Assembly (NCBI GenBank): GCA_031549535.1 | Contig: JAVBPP010000017.1 | Coordinates: 1 to 52,651 of the forward strand | Direction: 5' to 3' | Length of the DNA stretch: 52,651 nt | From: JAVBPP01 sp031549535 | GTDB lineage: Bacteria > Bacillota > Clostridia > Oscillospirales > Acutalibacteraceae | Shown here: piece after piece, positions 32,562 to 39,599 of the stretch | Numbering within the stretch: position 1 is the first letter of the stretch | Layout of the letters: the number at the start of each line of letters is the position of its first letter | The notes under the pieces: model-generated | Told to the model about the DNA's origin: nothing | Databases searched by the model: none | What the model saw: only the letters and a program-made list of their open reading frames with translations | Position numbers and translations under genes: made by a program

Positions 32562-33722
32562 TCAGACCATAGCAAGTTCCCGCTCAATCAGCTTCCGTGT
32601 GGAAACGATTAAGTGGCTGTATTCCGGCAGCGCGAGCTGCTCACAGATAAATTTTTGGCGCGGGGAATTAATATCCTCGCCGGAAATTTCCATAAAGCCG
32701 TATTGCTTACACAGCGCCATCACACGCATGAGCTGCTGTTTGCTGTTGCGTGAGGGCATGTAGGTGATAGCGCCCACGCCGTTTTCCCGCATGACGGTGA
32801 AGAGCAGTTCCAAATAGGAATCCTCAAAGCACTGCGCCTTTTTATCCCCGGTTACGCTATCGCCGACATCGCCGAGGTAGGCGTAGCACAGCAAGGCACC
32901 TGTTCGTTGCGCCAAATTGCATAAGGCAGCCAACGACAGGCATTCCTCCGCGGCATCTTCATAGATGCGTTCCACCAAATTTGCCTTAAGCACGCCAAGC
33001 AGGTCATAGAGAACATAAGAGTTATCTCCATCTCGCAGCAGGCTCTGCTCCTTCTCGTTTAGGGGAATGCGCATAGCTCCCTGTAAAAAATCGACCGTCC
33101 GTCCCCCCTGCTGTTTTACAATTTCCAGCGCCAGCGCATAGAGCAGATGCCGTTCTGTAACGCTGCCTCCATTTGTATATTGGGACAAAGAAAGCACCGC
33201 GTCCATGGTAATTCCTATACCGTATTCCCGCATGATACGGTTTATGTTTTCAAGTATTTTTGCGTTACGCGCATTGCGTTTTTTCCGCAGGGGGGCAAAA
33301 AATGCCTGTAATTCCGGAATCCGGCTGTGTGGGACGCTGTGCAGCGCCATATAGGCAATGCCGCATTGATCCGGGTTGTTGATGCGCCTGCCCGCAAGGG
33401 CGGTTTCCGCAACGCTGACGCGGCACTCCATGCCCACAGTCGTCGCAACGCCCGCCAACTCCCCCGCGCAAATAAACTCCTCGGCCCCCGCAATGGAATC
33501 ATGATCCATAAGCCCCGCCGTATTTAAACCCGCCGCACGCGCAAACCAAACAGCCGCCGCCGGGGAATAGGGCGAAAAGGAATAGAACGTGTGGATATGA
33601 TTGTTCGCGAACTGCGGGAGTACCGGAGGGCTCTGCGTTTCCCGCTGCAGCAGGGTCTTGAGGTTTTGTAGCCGTTCCCCTTTTGTGGGCGCATTTAATT
33701 GTGACAAAATCTCCGTTTGCAT
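32562..33722 (-). CDS. PHP-domain phosphoesterase-like protein
   Basis: A 386-residue cytoplasmic protein with a PHP metallo-phosphoesterase domain. The first metal motif is NNHIHTFYSFSPY (H42, H44), then LMDHDSIAG with a second His, and GMECRVSV. The C-terminal part contains ISGEDINSPRQ, an Asp that could complete the metal site. The substrate is unknown. It lies 12 bases after the SDR gene and 22 before GH76 in a five-gene operon of sugar enzymes, and a second PHP gene diverges from the same operon. Confidence 0.8.
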   Translation of the reverse strand: MQTEILSQLNAPTKGERLQNLKTLLQRETQSPPVLPQFANNHIHTFYSFSPYSPAAAVWFARAAGLNTAGLMDHDSIAGAEEFICAGELAGVATTVGMECRVSVAETALAGRRINNPDQCGIAYMALHSVPHSRIPELQAFFAPLRKKRNARNAKILENINRIMREYGIGITMDAVLSLSQYTNGGSVTERHLLYALALEIVKQQGGRTVDFLQGAMRIPLNEKEQSLLRDGDNSYVLYDLLGVLKANLVERIYEDAAEECLSLAALCNLAQRTGALLCYAYLGDVGDSVTGDKKAQCFEDSYLELLFTVMRENGVGAITYMPSRNSKQQLMRVMALCKQYGFMEISGEDINSPRQKFICEQLALPEYSHLIVSTRKLIERELAMV

Positions 33723-33734
33723 AGTTAACTCCGT

Positions 33735-34610
33735 TCAACCAAGCATAACCTGTCCCCCGGTGACGGGGATGCACTGCCCGGTTTCATATTGTTGCTCCAC
33801 GCAGTAAAAGATAGCCTTGGCCACATCTGCCGGGAAGCAGCCACGGCATATGGGAGAGAGCGCAAGGTAATGCGCCTTGACATCCTCCACGGTTTTTGCT
33901 CCCGGAACCTTGCCCGCCTTCAAGTATTGCACAAACAACCCCTTCTCGGGGTCGGACCAGAGCGGGCCGTCGTAATAATTTCCGGGGCAAATCGCATTTA
34001 CCTTGATTTGCCATGGCGCAAGCTCCAGCGCAAAACTCTGTGTCAAGCCTACTCCGCCGAATTTGCTGCCCGCATAAGCCGCATTATTTTTAGAGCCTAC
34101 AAGCCCGGATTTGGAATTAATTTGTACTATATCGCCCCAAAAAGCGGCATCCGCCGCAAACTGCGCCTTCATGATTTCCGCCGCATATTTTGCGCAGAGA
34201 AAAAAACCGGTGTAATTGACCTGTGTCACAAAATTAAAATCCTGTGGAGATAGCTCAGTCAAGGAGCCTGCCTTCACCACACCGGCGTTGGAAACCATCA
34301 AATCCAGCCTGCCAAACTGCTCTACTGTGGCACAGACCATGTCCCGCACGGAATCCTCCTGTGTAACATCCACCGGGCAAAACAGTGCATCCCTCCCCAG
34401 CTCAGCCACAAATTCCTGCGCCTGCTGCCGCTGAAATTCCAAGTCCGCAATCACAACCCTTGCGCCCTCACTGTGTAGCTCCTGCGCAATACCGCGCCCA
34501 AAGCCCTGCGCCGCGCCTGTGACAATTGCCACCCTGCCCGCAAGGCGGCCGGGCATGCCCGGTTGCAAGCGGCTCTTTGCCGCCTGTTGTTTGGCTTGTT
34601 CTAGCGTCAT
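33735..34610 (-). CDS. Short-chain dehydrogenase (split half of a RhaD/YuxG-like aldolase-dehydrogenase)
   Basis: A 291-residue NAD(P)-dependent SDR. The cofactor motif is TGAAQGFGRG (31-40), NAG is present and the catalytic Tyr-Lys pair is in YAGSK, with the serine in INSKSG just before it. The N-terminal leader EQAKQQAAKSRLQPGMPGRL and the end TGGQVMLG resemble the C-terminal half of fused rhamnulose-1-phosphate aldolase/lactaldehyde dehydrogenase proteins. The gene follows the class II aldolase gene by 20 bases, so the pair looks like the fused enzyme encoded as two polypeptides. Sorbitol-6-phosphate-dehydrogenase-like activity is an alternative. Confidence 0.82.
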   Translation of the reverse strand: MTLEQAKQQAAKSRLQPGMPGRLAGRVAIVTGAAQGFGRGIAQELHSEGARVVIADLEFQRQQAQEFVAELGRDALFCPVDVTQEDSVRDMVCATVEQFGRLDLMVSNAGVVKAGSLTELSPQDFNFVTQVNYTGFFLCAKYAAEIMKAQFAADAAFWGDIVQINSKSGLVGSKNNAAYAGSKFGGVGLTQSFALELAPWQIKVNAICPGNYYDGPLWSDPEKGLFVQYLKAGKVPGAKTVEDVKAHYLALSPICRGCFPADVAKAIFYCVEQQYETGQCIPVTGGQVMLG

Positions 34611-34630
34611 ATAAAACTCCTTCTACGGTA

Positions 34631-35737
34631 TTAATTGCTTAGCCGCGCCCGGTAAGACTCCACTTCCCAATTCACGATGAAATCTGTCATCGCGCGGCTC
34701 ATGTGACGGCAGCCGCCGAAGCTCTGCGCGTAAACGGCAATTGTTACCGCATCCAAAAACAATGCCCGGCAGGTTTCCGCCTGTTTCTCGCTTGCGCCAA
34801 GGCAATAGGCACCCACGCCCTCCACCAAGAACACACGCGGTGCGTATGCGTGCAGCAGGCTGTAAGCTTGCATAAGGCGAGAGGCTTTTCGCGGCTCATC
34901 CACATAGAGTGGGTTCGCCTTGCAATACACAATGTGGTCTGGCGTAAAGGGCTGCATCAGCGCGGCAGCCTGTTGAATACCGCTGCAAAAATGCAGCACA
35001 TCGCTGCCCGCGCACAGGCGGTACGCCATCGGTTCCTCGAATAACGCACACAGCGCAAGGCCAATTTCTTTTTGGTCATCCGTTTCGCCAGTTTGCTCCA
35101 CGTTCGGCTGACGCGTCACCGCACCCTGCAGCGCAGTCATAACTGCTTGCAACATACCTTCTAACTCTTGAACGTCTTCCGCGGCAAAAAAGATTCCATG
35201 GTTTTGCAGCAACAACAAGTTGGCAGCTGCCCCTTTTTCTTCTTGATACCGTTGCATTGCTTTTGCACAGCTGCGGGAGAGCAGATAACCGGGCTTGCAT
35301 TCGTCCACCCAAATAAAATCGCGCGGCAGAAGCTCGCGTGCCCGCGCTTCACCCCCGCGGGAACAGGTCAGCCCATTGACCAGAGCGGGGTGAACATGCA
35401 GCACATAGCGCTGCGGAAACATGGCGTGCAGCAGCGTTTCCACGCTGGGGCGTTTGTGCTGCTCCCCCTCGCAACGCGCAGCCATTAAGTCGGCCAGCAC
35501 TGCCGCCTCACGCTGCGTGTCCTCCTGCGGATACTGCGCGCTAAACATGGCGTCCAGGCGCTGCCTATCCATTTTCACAATGCCATCCGCCGTAATTTCC
35601 GCCAGGGAAACACCGGAGCCTTTGATATACAAAACACCGTCCTCTTTCGCTGAGGTATTGCCGCCCCCCGCGAGAACCAAATCCGGCCGGGAGCCGTAGC
35701 GCTTGGAAAAATCAACCAGGTTTTCTAAAATTGTCAT
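34631..35737 (-). CDS. Class II aldolase/adducin family protein, RhaD-like
   Basis: A 368-residue metal-dependent aldolase. LAGGGNTSAKEDGVLYIKGSG (phosphate-binding block; GGGNTSAK at its core), HVHPALVNGL with the zinc histidines, and LLLQNHGIFFAAE are family landmarks. The block WVDECKPGYLLS and the C-terminal tail DFIVNWEVESYR are those of bifunctional rhamnulose-1-phosphate aldolase proteins, so cleavage of a 6-deoxyketose 1-phosphate to DHAP and lactaldehyde is the best guess. First gene of the operon, with a TTGACA promoter at 35766-35794. No rhamnose isomerase or kinase gene lies in the window. Confidence 0.83.
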   Translation of the reverse strand: MTILENLVDFSKRYGSRPDLVLAGGGNTSAKEDGVLYIKGSGVSLAEITADGIVKMDRQRLDAMFSAQYPQEDTQREAAVLADLMAARCEGEQHKRPSVETLLHAMFPQRYVLHVHPALVNGLTCSRGGEARARELLPRDFIWVDECKPGYLLSRSCAKAMQRYQEEKGAAANLLLLQNHGIFFAAEDVQELEGMLQAVMTALQGAVTRQPNVEQTGETDDQKEIGLALCALFEEPMAYRLCAGSDVLHFCSGIQQAAALMQPFTPDHIVYCKANPLYVDEPRKASRLMQAYSLLHAYAPRVFLVEGVGAYCLGASEKQAETCRALFLDAVTIAVYAQSFGGCRHMSRAMTDFIVNWEVESYRARLSN

Positions 35738-35765
35738 ATTGTCTCTCCATCTGTTTAATATACCA

Positions 35766-35794
35766 AGTTTACTTTTTTATGAAGGGAATGTCAA
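35766..35794 (-). promoter_or_regulatory. Promoter of the aldolase-SDR-PHP-GH76 operon
   Basis: On the minus strand TTGACA (complement of 35789-35794), a 17-base spacer and TAAACT (complement of 35766-35771). The -35 is consensus and the -10 is weak, as in promoters that need an activator. It is back to back with the divergent promoter at 35801-35829, leaving 6 bases between their -35 boxes. Confidence 0.6.
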
Positions 35795-35800
35795 CCGTTC

Positions 35801-35829
35801 TTGACCGCAACTTGTTTATGCATTATAAT
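35801..35829 (+). promoter_or_regulatory. Promoter of the divergent PHP gene
   Basis: TTGACC (35801-35806), a 17-base spacer and TATAAT (35824-35829). Transcription should start near 35836. Confidence 0.78.
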
Positions 35830-35859
35830 AAAACACAACATTAGATGGAGCGTGAAACA

Positions 35860-36525
35860 TTGAATCAGTTTTTATTTGATACCCATGTACACACCAGCGA
35901 GGTTTCTCCCTGCGGAGGGCAGTGCGCGCGCGAGGTTGCGCGCAATTATAAGCGCATCGGTTACAACGGCATCATCATCACCGACCACATGCACCCGCGT
36001 GCACTCAGGCGGGCGAAGAGCGACAGTTGGGAGGCGAAGGCCGCATATTTTTTAGACGGATGGCGCCTTGCGCACGAGGAGGAAACGCCGGATTTTTCGG
36101 TTTTGCTCGCGATGGAAATCCGTTTTTTGGATTCGGACAATGACTATTTGCTGTTTGGGTTTGACGAAGCTTTTGTGCAAAACACGCCGGATTTGGACAG
36201 CTTTCCCTCGCTGGAGGCCTTCCGCCCGGTGGCGGACGCGAACGGGCTGTTGATTTTCCAGGCGCACCCCTTCCGCCATGAAATGATGATTGCGGACTAC
36301 CATATGCTGGACGGCATGGAGGTCTACAACGGCAACTCCAGCCACAACTCCAGCAACGACGCCGCCGCGTTTTGGGCAGAAAAATACAAGCTGCGCCCGC
36401 TGTCCGGCTCGGACTATCACGGAACGCAGTGTGTCGCCTATGGCGGCGTGTATTTTCCCGAGCAAATACGGACAAACGCACAGCTGCTCACAGCGCTGCG
36501 CGAGGGGCAATATACACTAAAATAA
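35860..36525 (+). CDS. PHP-domain metallo-phosphoesterase-like protein
   Basis: A 221-residue stand-alone PHP protein. Metal motifs are FDTHVHT (H9, H11), ITDHMHPR, an acidic AMEIRFLD, FQAHPFR and SGSDYHG near the end. Two starts are possible: ATG at 35845 or TTG at 35860. I favour the TTG because the predicted transcript starts near 35836 and GGAG at 35847-35850 is 9 nt before it, while the ATG would have no room for a ribosome site. Divergent from the aldolase operon, which holds its own PHP protein; probably a sugar-phosphate or nucleotide phosphoesterase. Confidence 0.8.
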   Translation: MNQFLFDTHVHTSEVSPCGGQCAREVARNYKRIGYNGIIITDHMHPRALRRAKSDSWEAKAAYFLDGWRLAHEEETPDFSVLLAMEIRFLDSDNDYLLFGFDEAFVQNTPDLDSFPSLEAFRPVADANGLLIFQAHPFRHEMMIADYHMLDGMEVYNGNSSHNSSNDAAAFWAEKYKLRPLSGSDYHGTQCVAYGGVYFPEQIRTNAQLLTALREGQYTLK

Positions 36526-36578
36526 GTATCAGAGACTTATCATAACAGTATCAACATATTTTTCAAATCCAATTATTA

Positions 36579-36731
36579 TCAATGTAAAACGTCAAGCGCT
36601 TTTGGGTATCCCACGAGCTGTTCATTCCTTGCGGCGTTATACACCGCAAAGATACCGGTTTCATCCAGCAAATGCGGTGCAACACAGAGCCATTTCGCGT
36701 AATATTCGCGCGTAATCGCATGAAATTCCAT
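36579..36731 (-). CDS. 50-residue protein resembling the N-terminus of a GNAT acetyltransferase
   Basis: A short frame with a good ribosome site (GGGAGG 7 nt before the ATG). It begins MEFHAITREYYAKWLCVAP and continues with LLDETGIFAVYNAARNEQ before a TGA. This looks like only the N-terminal cap of a clostridial GNAT-type protein, with no acetyl-CoA-binding motif, so it may be a truncated gene remnant. It starts 25 bases after the stop of the 223-residue gene. The similarity is from memory and could be wrong. Confidence 0.4.
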   Translation of the reverse strand: MEFHAITREYYAKWLCVAPHLLDETGIFAVYNAARNEQLVGYPKALDVLH

Positions 36732-36756
36732 AGGAGAGCCTCCCTTGTCCTATGAC

Positions 36757-37428
36757 CTATAGGCGATAAACCCCCGATTCCAGCAGCACATATTCTTTGT
36801 CCGCAATGCGGAAATAGCGCTGCACAGGCTCCTGAAAGGATACATAGTCCCGCACATTGTAATTATCCAATGACAACGTACGGATTTTAAAGGCGTTTTT
36901 GCTGCATATGTAAAGCTTATCCACAACCCTTGTTACGCTCACCGGGTTGGCAAACGCTGTGGAGCTGCCTCCGCCGATGCGTAGTAGCACCCGCCTTTCT
37001 GCCAGAGAATAATGAATCACGGCGTTCTGCTCCGGCACCACGCACCACAGGCTGTTATCCCCCTCACAGGGGCTGCAGGCGGGTGAGCCTTGATATTGCA
37101 GCATTTCGCTGCGCAGCTGTTCGCCGTTTGCATAAAACTGCAGGAGTTTTCCATCCTCATAGAGCACCACCTGCGTTTTATTCATCATGCGAATGCTGCG
37201 GCAGAACACAAAGTCTTCCAGCTGCTGCGTAATCCGCTGATATTGCGGGCCGTATTTAATTCTTAAATAATCTCCTTTTTTAACGGGAAATATCGTGTCA
37301 CTTTCTTGATCAAAAGCAAAAAAGCTGGCCTTGGTGTTCCCGTCCTCCAGCTCCTGCGCCTCTAAATATAAAAAGCCCTGTGTATAGGGCAAAATGTCAA
37401 TAATCTCTCCCTTAACAACTGCACGCAT
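36757..37428 (-). CDS. Hypothetical beta-rich protein
   Basis: A 223-residue protein rich in beta strands, without signal peptide, membrane segment or known motif. Repeated patterns such as KTQVVLYEDGKLLQFYANGE and KLYICSKNAFKIRTLSL suggest a small propeller or tandem beta domain. The ATG at 37428 with GGAAAGGG 7 nt upstream is chosen; a longer in-frame extension would run back into the 6S RNA. Transcription could come from 6S read-through or a weak promoter that I do not see. Confidence 0.55.
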   Translation of the reverse strand: MRAVVKGEIIDILPYTQGFLYLEAQELEDGNTKASFFAFDQESDTIFPVKKGDYLRIKYGPQYQRITQQLEDFVFCRSIRMMNKTQVVLYEDGKLLQFYANGEQLRSEMLQYQGSPACSPCEGDNSLWCVVPEQNAVIHYSLAERRVLLRIGGGSSTAFANPVSVTRVVDKLYICSKNAFKIRTLSLDNYNVRDYVSFQEPVQRYFRIADKEYVLLESGVYRL

Positions 37429-37463
37429 GTTTGTGCCCTTTCCCCGACGCCCCTTTTCATCAT

Positions 37464-37647
37464 AAAAAGTGCCCCGCCAAGCCGGATACGACTGATAATA
37501 ACCTGCTCTTAGCAGGTGGGCGCCGCCCTGCGGTTTCACGCTCCCTTCGTCCGGCCGGAAGACCGGCCGGGAGGTCTGCAATTCGCCGCCGGAGCAAGGC
37601 TCCCTTGGAAAACGTGTTGGGTTAATATAAGCCGTATTTATCGCACT
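37464..37647 (-). ncRNA. ssrS: 6S RNA
   Basis: A 184-nt RNA whose ends pair: AGTGC (complement of 37643-37647) with GCACT just before a T run, extended by ATACGGC with GTCGTAT. The 3' side of the central bubble reads GAAACCGCAGGGCGGCGCCC, then CACCU and a hairpin (ACCTGCT, loop AAG, AGCAGGT, then TA). This lines up with the matching part of E. coli 6S RNA (AAAACUGCGACGACACAUUC, then CACCU and a hairpin), as I recall it. A terminal stem with CCGGCCGG on both sides of a UCUU loop caps the far end. 6S RNA binds the sigma-A holoenzyme as a promoter mimic. The promoter is not obvious; the RNA starts right after the DUF1292 stop and may be processed from that transcript. Confidence 0.72.
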
Positions 37648-37662
37648 CAGCAGGGAATGCGG

Positions 37663-37959
37663 TTATTCTTCTTCAATGTCATACAAGTCCGAAAGCCGCT
37701 CCTCAAACAGCTCCCCTACCTGCGTAAAAGTTTCCTCGTTTTCAATGGGTGTGAGGTATGTTTCGCCGTTTTCTTCCATCACTTCCAGCAGAATCAGCTC
37801 TGCGCGTTCCTCCAGGCTCTGTGCCGCATCGTCATACAGCGGAATGAGCGCAACATATTTCCCCGTATCAGTTTCTATGCGATCCAATTCCTCAAACACA
37901 TGCTCTTTGCCGTCCTCATCCACGACGCTGACAATATCCGGGGTGTATTCTTCTTCCAT
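37663..37959 (-). CDS. DUF1292 family protein
   Basis: A 98-residue acidic protein of the YrzB/DUF1292 family, beginning MEEEYTPDIVSVVDEDGKE and containing YVALIPLYDD. Members are common in Firmicutes next to the Holliday-junction resolvase ruvX, and their function is unknown. The ATG at 37959 gives the standard family N-terminus; an upstream in-frame start at 37995 is possible. The promoter at 38013-38041 serves it. Confidence 0.82.
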   Translation of the reverse strand: MEEEYTPDIVSVVDEDGKEHVFEELDRIETDTGKYVALIPLYDDAAQSLEERAELILLEVMEENGETYLTPIENEETFTQVGELFEERLSDLYDIEEE

Positions 37960-38012
37960 ATCCTCTGTTCCTCTCCACGCAATTAAATGCTCCATCGCAT
38001 TGCTCTTTCTAT

Positions 38013-38041
38013 AGTTTACCCAATTTTCCGTGAGACGTCAA
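38013..38041 (-). promoter_or_regulatory. Promoter of the DUF1292 gene (and possibly 6S RNA)
   Basis: On the minus strand TTGACG (complement of 38036-38041), a 17-base spacer and TAAACT (complement of 38013-38018). Confidence 0.6.
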
Positions 38042-38100
38042 TAGCAAATATGCGTAATTTCATTATTGATAAATTTATTGAACTATTTTAGGAATTTCTA

Positions 38101-38129
38101 TTGACATTCACCAATTTCCGCGTTATACT
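38101..38129 (+). promoter_or_regulatory. Strong sigma-A promoter of a candidate ncRNA
   Basis: TTGACA (38101-38106), an exact 17-base spacer and TATACT (38124-38129), the strongest promoter in the right half. No reading frame with a ribosome site follows it. Confidence 0.82.
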
Positions 38130-38134
38130 ATAGA

Positions 38135-38500
38135 TGTTCCAAGGAGAAACACAAAGCTCGGTGGCGGGCGTGTTCCTGCGGGAGCACAGGGTCTGGTTTA
38201 AAGGCCATAAAGCCGAAACGCAGACTAATCCAAACAGAAAGGCGGCGATACCAATGTACAACGCAGTTTTGTTCCGGTCTCGCTTTGACCTATAAGCGGC
38301 AGAGGTAGTTTGGCTCACATAAGCGGAGGTCTTCAGAATATAAGCCTGCATCCCCCGCAGAGAAGAGCAATTGAAACCAAAGAAGTGTTGCGCCGCAATG
38401 CACAAAGCGAGGCTGGGACAGAAGGACACAACGGTTGTTGTGTTGCCAAGTGAATAGTAGAACTTGTTAACCCGCGTCGGAACTATCCTGCGCGGGTTTT
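38135..38500 (+). ncRNA. Candidate structured non-coding RNA of unknown class, about 365 nt
   Basis: Bounded by a strong promoter and a clear terminator, with no plausible plus-strand coding frame. Local structure includes GTGTTCC-TGCG-GGAGCAC near 38169-38186 (UNCG-type tetraloop), GTCTG...CAGAC around an inner GGC/GCC hairpin, GGTC/GACC, and ACACAAC-GGTT-GTTGTGT near 38425-38445. I compared it from memory with RNase P, tmRNA, SRP RNA and 6S and found none of their conserved cores. Two half-sites ATACCAAT, the ends of the MITE-like element, occur inside and just after it. It could also be a degraded element. The 684 bases between 38042 and 38726 hold this RNA, its promoter and terminator, and the MITE-like copy 2, but no gene. 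Confidence 0.5.
38469..38500 (+). terminator. Terminator of the candidate ncRNA
   Basis: AACCCGCG (38469-38476) pairs with CGCGGGTT (38491-38498), with an inner GGA/TCC stem, and runs into TTTT. Confidence 0.75.
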
Positions 38501-38608
38501 GCATACTGCCGATACCAATTCTGGGGAGATTGCTATGATACTTCCCTCTTGCTTTTTTGTGAAAAATTCGTTATATTGTCAATAGTTGGAATAATGGAGA
38601 TTGGTATA

Positions 38609-38711
38609 ATACCAATCACCATTAAGAATACTTCTTGCAAAATTCGGCAAGAGCGCATACATGAAACGCTCGTTACCGAATTTTGCAAGCATTCTAAAAG
38701 GTGATTGGTAT
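38609..38711. mobile_element. MITE-like hairpin element, copy 2
   Basis: Terminal inverted repeats ATACCAATCACC (38609-38620) and GGTGATTGGTAT (38700-38711) are perfect over 12 bp. The interior is nearly identical to the copy at 26541-26641. It is preceded by GATTGGTATA, so the left end forms a larger palindrome. Its right end lies directly before AAGGAGGTG, the ribosome site of the ABC transporter gene, so its hairpin must lie in that gene's leader. Confidence 0.8.
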
Positions 38712-38726
38712 AAGGAGGTGTTCGCA

Positions 38727-39599
38727 ATGGCCGTGATTGAAATTCAAAACCTGAGGAAATATTATGGCAAACAACTGGGCACACAGGATGTGAGCTTTTC
38801 TATAAACGAAGGGGAACTTTTCGGCTTTGTCGGCCCGAACGGCGCGGGAAAGTCTACAACAATCAAGGTTCTGCTGGGTTTTTTGTTTGCGGACTGTGGC
38901 CAAACGTCTATTTGTGGCAAGGATAGCGCAAGAGAGGCTAAGGCAATAAAAAAATTTACAGGCTATGTGCCGAGCGACGTTCGCTTTTATGAAAACATGA
39001 AGATGGAAGAACTGTTGAAACGAAACGGAAATTTCTATCAATCTGATGGGTACGGTAAAGAAGCAGAGCGGCTTTGCGAGCTTTTTGAGCTCAACAGCAG
39101 CAAGCGTTTTCGTGAGCTCTCCTCCGGCAACAAGAAAAAGGTGGCCATCGTCTGCGCAATGGCGTCAAAACCCAAGGTACTCATTTTAGATGAACCTACA
39201 AACGGCCTTGACCCCATGATACAGAAAAGGCTGTTTGAAGAATTAAAAAGCCAAACGCAAAGGGGTGTCACCGTTCTGCTCTCCAGCCACAACCTGGCCG
39301 AAGTGCAGCTGTATTGCAACAGGGTTGCTTTTATCAAAAACGGAACAATTCTCACTGTTACGGATTTGAAGGAAGTGCAACCGCGAAAAAAGATTACAGT
39401 GCACGGCGGCGACCAAGCGGCGATTCCGGACGCCGCTGTAATAACCCGGGCAAACGGCAGCTGCACCTTCCGATGCGGCGATGACAGCAATTCCTTGATA
39501 ACCTTGCTCGGCAAAATAAGACCGGATGATTTCACGGTTGAAAACGAGAGCATCGAAGAACGGTTTATGAACCTATATGGGCAGGAGGACAGCCGATGA
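38727..39599 (+). CDS. ABC transporter ATP-binding protein (ABC-2 exporter type)
   Basis: A 290-residue ATPase beginning MAVIEIQNLRKYYGK. Walker A GPNGAGKST, the signature ELSSGNKKK, Walker B VLILDEPTNGLDP and H-loop SSHNLAEV are present. The LSSGNKKK variant is common in ABC-2 exporters of drugs or peptides. AAGGAGGTG lies 6 nt before the ATG. Translationally coupled to the permease by ATGA. The leader contains the MITE-like element. Confidence 0.92.
   Translation: MAVIEIQNLRKYYGKQLGTQDVSFSINEGELFGFVGPNGAGKSTTIKVLLGFLFADCGQTSICGKDSAREAKAIKKFTGYVPSDVRFYENMKMEELLKRNGNFYQSDGYGKEAERLCELFELNSSKRFRELSSGNKKKVAIVCAMASKPKVLILDEPTNGLDPMIQKRLFEELKSQTQRGVTVLLSSHNLAEVQLYCNRVAFIKNGTILTVTDLKEVQPRKKITVHGGDQAAIPDAAVITRANGSCTFRCGDDSNSLITLLGKIRPDDFTVENESIEERFMNLYGQEDSR

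Noticed and set aside
37429..37581. 51-residue N-terminal extension of the hypothetical gene at 36757-37428
   Set aside because: The extension is encoded by 6S RNA hairpins and would need an unsupported TTG start.
38135..38500. RNase P RNA, tmRNA or SRP RNA as identity of the candidate ncRNA
   Set aside because: The conserved RNase P core (GAGGAAAGUCC), a tmRNA tag frame or T arm, and the SRP GGAAGCAGC loop are all absent on both strands as far as I can read.
38088..38504. A 138-codon minus-strand frame over the candidate ncRNA, with a stretch vaguely like a Cox11/CtaG membrane segment
   Set aside because: It has no ribosome site, its composition is unlike neighbouring genes, it runs against a strong promoter and through the terminator, and an oxidase assembly factor makes no sense in this anaerobic context.
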